Assembly: GCA_030044035.1 (NCBI GenBank)
Contig: JASHWN010000630.1
Location: 1-8,529, forward strand
Length of the DNA: 8,529 bases
Direction: 5' to 3'
DNA from: Xanthobacteraceae bacterium
GTDB lineage: Bacteria > Pseudomonadota > Alphaproteobacteria > Rhizobiales > Xanthobacteraceae
Of the stretch, positions 5,185-8,529 are shown one piece after another; position 1 is the stretch's first letter; every line of letters starts with the position of its first letter. Both the position numbers and the translations under genes were made by a program. The notes under the pieces were generated by a model, which searched no databases, had not been told where the DNA came from, and saw only the letters and a list, made by a program, of their open reading frames with translations.

Positions 5185-6786
5185 GTGACGGATTCCGGTA
5201 CACCGCCAGGAAACGGCGAGCGGTCCGCACCGCGTGGGCGTGCGGCCTTGCAGCGTCCCTCGGATCCAATCGATCCGAAATTGCGTTCCGGCGCGAAGCC
5301 GCCCGCCGGTACCGCTGAGCGGCTTGCCAGGAGTGGCACCACAGCTCCGGCAGCGACGCCCGCCCGCCCGCGCCCAGCCGATGCGGCGGTACTGACGCGC
5401 ACTGCCGCAAAGCCCGTGCCACCGCGCGCCGCGGCGCCAGTTCCGCTGGCCGGCGCTACCGCGCCCGCCGGCAATTCGAGACCTGTCATTGGCGCAGGCG
5501 AGCCGTTGTCGCCGCTCTCGCAGTCGCCGCTCAACGCAATGGGGCCGGCCTCCGATCCTCCCAGACGTGCCGAACCCAGACGCATCAATCCGCGCAGCCC
5601 GCGTGCGGCGCTCGAGCCGGATCGCGTCGAACTGCCGGTGCGCCGCTCCAAACGCGCGCGGCATCCACTGGTGATCGTCGGCAACGCCATCATCAGCATT
5701 TTTCTGATCGTGGCTTTTGCTGCCGGGTACGTGCTCTATATCGGCAAGCAGCGTTTCGACGCGCCGGGTCCGCTGCCGCAGGACCGCGTCGTCAATATAC
5801 CGCGCGGCGCCGGCATCCGCGACATCAGCGACGTGCTGTCGCGCGAAGGCGTAATCGATCAGCCCTGGGTCTTTATCGGCGGCGTGCTGCTGCTCAAGGC
5901 GCGCGAAGGATTGAAAGCCGGCGAGTATCAGTTCAAGGCGCATGCCAGCCTGAACGACGTGGTCGCCACGCTGAGCGAGGGCAGGGTGGTGGTGCATCAG
6001 GTCAGCATCCCGGAGGGTTTGACCTCCGAGCAGATCGTCGCGCGATTGATGGCCGATGACGTGCTGAGCGGGAACATCGACGAAATCCCGTCCGAAGGCT
6101 CGATGCTGCCGGATACCTACAGCTTCAGCCGCGGCATGACCCGGGCGCAGATGATCGTGCACATGCAGCACGCGGAGCAGCGGCTGGTGAAGGAAATCTG
6201 GGATCGCCGCTCGCCCGATCTGCCGCTGAAAACTCCGGAGCAGCTCGTCATTCTCGCTTCGCTGGTGGAGAAAGAGACCGGCAAGCCGGAAGAGCGCACG
6301 CGCATCGCCGCGGTGTTCGTCAATCGGCTCAAACAAAGAATGCGTCTGCAGTCGGATCCGACCATCATCTACGGACTGGTCGGCGGCAAGGGCACGCTCG
6401 GCCGGCCGATCATGAAGAGCGAGATCGACCAGCCGACGCCGTACAACACCTACCAGATCGACGGCTTGCCGCCGGGACCGATTGCCAATCCGGGGCGCGC
6501 CGCGCTCGAAGCCGCGGCGAACCCGGCGCGCACCCGCGAGCTTTATTTCGTTGCCGACGGCACCGGCGGCCACGTATTTGCCGAGACCTATGAGCAGCAC
6601 CAGAAGAACGTGCTGCGGCTGCGCCAGCTCGAAGCCGGCCAAGCCGGTCAGGCGGCGCCAGTCTTCAGTCCCGCAGGGTCGGAGGTCGCCGCGCCCGCGC
6701 AACCCGCCGCCGCGCCGCCGCCGGCTCCGGCATCGTCGCACCCGGCGCACCGCAAACCCCATCCCCGCGCCCAATCGGTGGAATGA
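5185..6786 (+). CDS. mltG: Endolytic murein transglycosylase MltG, with long disordered ends
   Basis: Inner-membrane lytic transglycosylase that cuts nascent glycan strands and so sets their length. The 533-aa product has a Pro/Ala/Arg-rich, probably disordered cytoplasmic segment (1-155), one membrane span (about 161-185, HPLVIVGNAII to YVLYIG), then a LysM-like and catalytic periplasmic region. The catalytic Glu is Glu362 in ASLVEKETG; MLPDTYSF (307-314), SDPTIIYG (390-397) and IDGLPPGPIANPG (425-437) are further family blocks. A Pro/Ala-rich tail follows residue 490. E. coli MltG is 340 aa, so both ends are extended. The GTG at 5185 is used because an AGGA lies 9 nt upstream and the frame closes at 5164. 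An ATG at 5539 (Met119) would give a product nearer family size but has no ribosome site. Lies downstream of fabF, as in enterobacteria, where pabC intervenes. Confidence 0.93.
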   Translation: MTDSGTPPGNGERSAPRGRAALQRPSDPIDPKLRSGAKPPAGTAERLARSGTTAPAATPARPRPADAAVLTRTAAKPVPPRAAAPVPLAGATAPAGNSRPVIGAGEPLSPLSQSPLNAMGPASDPPRRAEPRRINPRSPRAALEPDRVELPVRRSKRARHPLVIVGNAIISIFLIVAFAAGYVLYIGKQRFDAPGPLPQDRVVNIPRGAGIRDISDVLSREGVIDQPWVFIGGVLLLKAREGLKAGEYQFKAHASLNDVVATLSEGRVVVHQVSIPEGLTSEQIVARLMADDVLSGNIDEIPSEGSMLPDTYSFSRGMTRAQMIVHMQHAEQRLVKEIWDRRSPDLPLKTPEQLVILASLVEKETGKPEERTRIAAVFVNRLKQRMRLQSDPTIIYGLVGGKGTLGRPIMKSEIDQPTPYNTYQIDGLPPGPIANPGRAALEAAANPARTRELYFVADGTGGHVFAETYEQHQKNVLRLRQLEAGQAGQAAPVFSPAGSEVAAPAQPAAAPPPAPASSHPAHRKPHPRAQSVE

Positions 6787-6803
6787 TCGGCTTGTGAGCG
6801 CGG

Positions 6804-6850
6804 CAGCCCGTCGTTAAGTTCGGCGCGAATTTTTGCTGATTCACGGGCTG
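6804..6850 (+). promoter_or_regulatory. Nested hairpin in the yicC leader, abutting its ribosome binding site
   Basis: Outer arms CAGCCCGT (6804-6811) and ACGGGCTG (6843-6850) pair perfectly over 8 bp. Inside, AAGTTCG (6816-6822) pairs with CGAATTT (6826-6832) over 7 bp with one G-U and a 3-nt loop, followed by more T residues. The outer 3' arm ends in the first G of the yicC GGAGG site (6850-6854), so folding could limit ribosome access. It could alternatively be a weak terminator for mltG. Confidence 0.45.
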
Positions 6851-6863
6851 GAGGCTGCATTCC

Positions 6864-7751
6864 ATGGCGCTGTCGAGCATGACGGGATTTGCTCGCGGCC
6901 ACGGTGTCTGCGGTTCGTATTCCTGGACCTGGGAAATCAAATCGGTCAACGGCAAGGGACTCGATCTGCGGCTGCGTCTGCCGCCCGGCTGGGACGCGAT
7001 CGAGCCGGCGTTGCGCGCCAATGCCAGCGAAACGCTGGCGCGCGGCTCGATCCAAGCAGGCCTGACCGTCGAACGCACCGGCGCAACCGTCGCGGTCCGC
7101 GTCAACGCCGCGGTGCTCGATGCGGTGCTGATCGCGGCGCGCGACGTGGCGCGCCGCATCGAAACCTCGCCGCCGACGCTTGATGGCCTGCTCGGCCTCA
7201 AGGGCGTTATCGAAGTCGGCGAAGCGGAGGAGAATGCGGAAGAACGGCGCCAAGCCGAGATGGCGGTCGCCGCCGGCTTTGCCGAAGCCGTCGCCGCGCT
7301 CGCCGCCATGCGCCGTCACGAAGGCAATGCGCTGGCGCGCGTTCTCGGCCTGCGGCTCGACGAAATCGCCGCTCTCGTCGAGCGCGCCGAGCTGGCACCG
7401 GGCCGCCGGCCCGAAGCGATCCGGGCGCGGCTCGCCGAGCAGGTGGCGACGCTCTTGGCGCAGTCCGACCGCTTCGATCCGGACCGCCTGCATCAGGAAG
7501 CCATCCTGATCGCCACCAAAGCCGACGTGCGCGAGGAGCTCGATCGGCTGGTCGCTCACGTTGCCCAGGTGCAGCAGCTGATCGCGCAGGGCGGCCCGAT
7601 CGGCCGGCGCCTCGACTTCCTCGCCCAGGAGCTCAACCGCGAGGCCAACACGCTGTGCGCCAAGGCCAACGACGTCGAGCTCACCAATATCGGGCTTGCG
7701 CTTAAGGCCGCGGTCGAGCAATTCCGCGAGCAGGTGCAGAACGTGGAATAG
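6864..7751 (+). CDS. yicC: YicC-family endoribonuclease
   Basis: Member of the YicC/YloC family, shown in E. coli to be an endoribonuclease acting in small-RNA turnover. The 295-aa length is typical (E. coli 287). The N-terminal YicC domain starts MALSSMTGFARG and carries EIKSVNGKGLDLRLRLP (24-40) and MRRHEGNAL (149-157). The C-terminal DUF1732 domain shows IATKADVREELDRL (216-229), GRRLDFLAQELNREANT (247-263) and the terminal VEQFREQVQNVE. All family blocks are intact. A GGAGG lies 9 nt before the ATG. It precedes gmk by only 3 bp, so the two are certainly co-transcribed; yicC-gmk adjacency is widespread in bacteria. Its actual RNA targets in this organism are unknown. Confidence 0.93.
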   Translation: MALSSMTGFARGHGVCGSYSWTWEIKSVNGKGLDLRLRLPPGWDAIEPALRANASETLARGSIQAGLTVERTGATVAVRVNAAVLDAVLIAARDVARRIETSPPTLDGLLGLKGVIEVGEAEENAEERRQAEMAVAAGFAEAVAALAAMRRHEGNALARVLGLRLDEIAALVERAELAPGRRPEAIRARLAEQVATLLAQSDRFDPDRLHQEAILIATKADVREELDRLVAHVAQVQQLIAQGGPIGRRLDFLAQELNREANTLCAKANDVELTNIGLALKAAVEQFREQVQNVE

Positions 7752-7754
7752 GCT

Positions 7755-8426
7755 ATGGCGCGCGCGGCCCGGCATCGGACCAAAAAAAATCGGCACCACG
7801 CGATCGCGCGCCGCGGTCTGATGTTTGTGCTGTCGTCGCCGTCAGGCGCCGGCAAGACCACGCTGTCGCGCCTTTTGCTGCGCGGCGACCGCAACGTCGA
7901 GCTTTCGGTGTCGGTGACGACGCGGCCCAAGCGGCGCGGCGAAGTCGACGGCCGCGACTATCATTTCATCGACCGGCCGCGTTTCGATGCCATGATCAAG
8001 GCCGGCGAGCTGTTGGAATGGGCCGACGTGTTCGGCCATCGCTACGGCACGCCGCGCCGGCCGGTCATTGCCGCGTTGCGCGCCGGCCGCGACGTGCTGT
8101 TCGACATCGACTGGCAGGGCACCCAGCAGCTGCGCGAAAAGGCGCGCGACGATCTGGTCAGCGTCTTCATCCTGCCGCCGAGCGTGCGCGAGCTGGAGCG
8201 GCGGCTGAAGACTCGCGCCCAGGACAGCCGCGACATCATCGGCACGCGCATGGCGAAAGCTGCCGACGAGATGAGCCATTGGCCGGAATACGATTACGTC
8301 ATCGTCAACAAGCACAAAAATCTGGCCTTCGTCGAAGTGCGCGCCATCCTCGCCGCCGAACGGCTCAAGCGCGAGCGGCAAATCGGCCTCTCCGATTTCG
8401 TTCGCAGCCTGCAGGCGAAGCTTTAG
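7755..8426 (+). CDS. gmk: Guanylate kinase
   Basis: Phosphorylates GMP to GDP with ATP, an essential step in GTP and ppGpp supply. The 223-aa protein has the P-loop SSPSGAGKTT (27-36), the GMP-binding block SVTTRPKRRGEVDGRDYHF (53-71), ELLEWADVFGHRYGTP (85-100), the Walker B-like VLFDIDWQGTQQL (114-126) and the arginine-rich lid RAQDSRDIIGTRM (154-166). About 20 basic residues precede the conserved GLMFVLSSPSG start; E. coli Gmk is 207 aa and lacks most of this. Codons 10-12 in the extension are an A8 tract. I chose the ATG at 7755, which is 3 bp after the yicC stop with a weak GGAA 6 nt upstream. An internal ATG at 7821 would give the bare kinase but has no ribosome site. Confidence 0.95.
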   Translation: MARAARHRTKKNRHHAIARRGLMFVLSSPSGAGKTTLSRLLLRGDRNVELSVSVTTRPKRRGEVDGRDYHFIDRPRFDAMIKAGELLEWADVFGHRYGTPRRPVIAALRAGRDVLFDIDWQGTQQLREKARDDLVSVFILPPSVRELERRLKTRAQDSRDIIGTRMAKAADEMSHWPEYDYVIVNKHKNLAFVEVRAILAAERLKRERQIGLSDFVRSLQAKL

Positions 8427-8453
8427 ATTTACCGGAAGCGAGTCAATCGCCTG

Positions 8454-8529
8454 CTACGCAGTCAGCACCGTTCGGCCGACGACGCGTCCGGCGCGCAGAT
8501 CGTCGAGTGCGGCTTGCGCTTGCGCAAGC
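8454..8529 (-). CDS. C-terminal end of a probable zinc-type alcohol dehydrogenase / quinone oxidoreductase (partial)
   Basis: Only 24 codons and a TAG are visible, entering from the right edge on the minus strand. They read LAQAQAALDDLRAGRVVGRT and then VLTA. The pattern AxxALxDLxxGRxxGRxVL at the extreme C-terminus is characteristic of medium-chain dehydrogenases of the NADPH:quinone oxidoreductase / zinc alcohol dehydrogenase type. The gene converges on gmk with 27 bp between the stops, and no terminator is evident there. The family is inferred from a short tail only. Confidence 0.55.
   Translation of the reverse strand, partial: LAQAQAALDDLRAGRVVGRTVLTA

Noticed and set aside
4933..6774. 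Very long open frame (613 codons) on the minus strand
   Set aside because: It lies antisense to the end of fabF and nearly all of mltG. Its Arg/Gly/Ala-rich translation shows no family motif; it is the usual antisense shadow of high-GC3 genes.
6648..7799. 383-codon minus-strand frame
   Set aside because: Antisense to the mltG end and all of yicC, both of which have clear family motifs on the plus strand.
8427..8453. Bidirectional terminator between gmk and the converging gene
   Set aside because: No inverted repeat or T-run could be found in the 27-bp gap.
1..8529. Novel defence, mobile or secondary-metabolite system
   Set aside because: Every substantial gene is core metabolism, ribosome or envelope; no transposase, integrase, toxin, nuclease-helicase or repeat array is present.

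Overview
This is a high-GC (roughly 65%) piece of bacterial core chromosome. Gene order and protein sequences point to an alphaproteobacterium of the order Hyphomicrobiales (Rhizobiales), near Bradyrhizobium, Rhodoplanes or Pseudolabrys. The evidence is an Arg/Asp-repeat tail on ribosomal protein bS6, the order fabD-fabG-acpP-fabF-mltG-yicC-gmk, and the gmk and mltG sequence signatures. The genus is inferred from remembered protein features and was not tested by a search.

Left part (1-1221, minus strand): the ribosomal operon rpsF-rpsR runs leftwards out of the window; rpsR lacks only its last residue or two and the stop. Upstream of rpsF is a leader of about 170 nt with a 9-bp hairpin capped by a CCCG loop, a short tandem repeat, a 12-bp palindrome and a possible promoter. 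Behind it, also leftward, lies a small gene for an uncharacterised 80-aa protein.

Middle and right part (1338-8426, plus strand): a rightward fatty-acid synthesis and cell-envelope cluster. FabD loads malonyl groups onto the acyl carrier protein AcpP, FabF condenses, and FabG reduces the beta-ketoacyl-ACP. MltG, a membrane-bound lytic transglycosylase that ends glycan strands, follows. Then come the YicC-family endoribonuclease and guanylate kinase, with only 3 bp between them. A consensus TTGACA box enclosed by a perfect 7-bp inverted repeat lies just before fabD. The four larger gaps (fabG-acpP, acpP-fabF, fabF-mltG, mltG-yicC) each contain a foldable element. The strongest are a 16-bp interrupted hairpin after acpP and a nested hairpin abutting the yicC ribosome binding site.

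Right edge: gmk converges on the 3' end of a minus-strand gene of which only 24 codons are visible, probably a zinc-type alcohol dehydrogenase/quinone oxidoreductase.

I see no mobile element, CRISPR array, tRNA, rRNA, toxin-antitoxin pair or defence system. The gene content is ordinary. What deserves a second look is the non-coding structure between the genes and some unusual protein tails.
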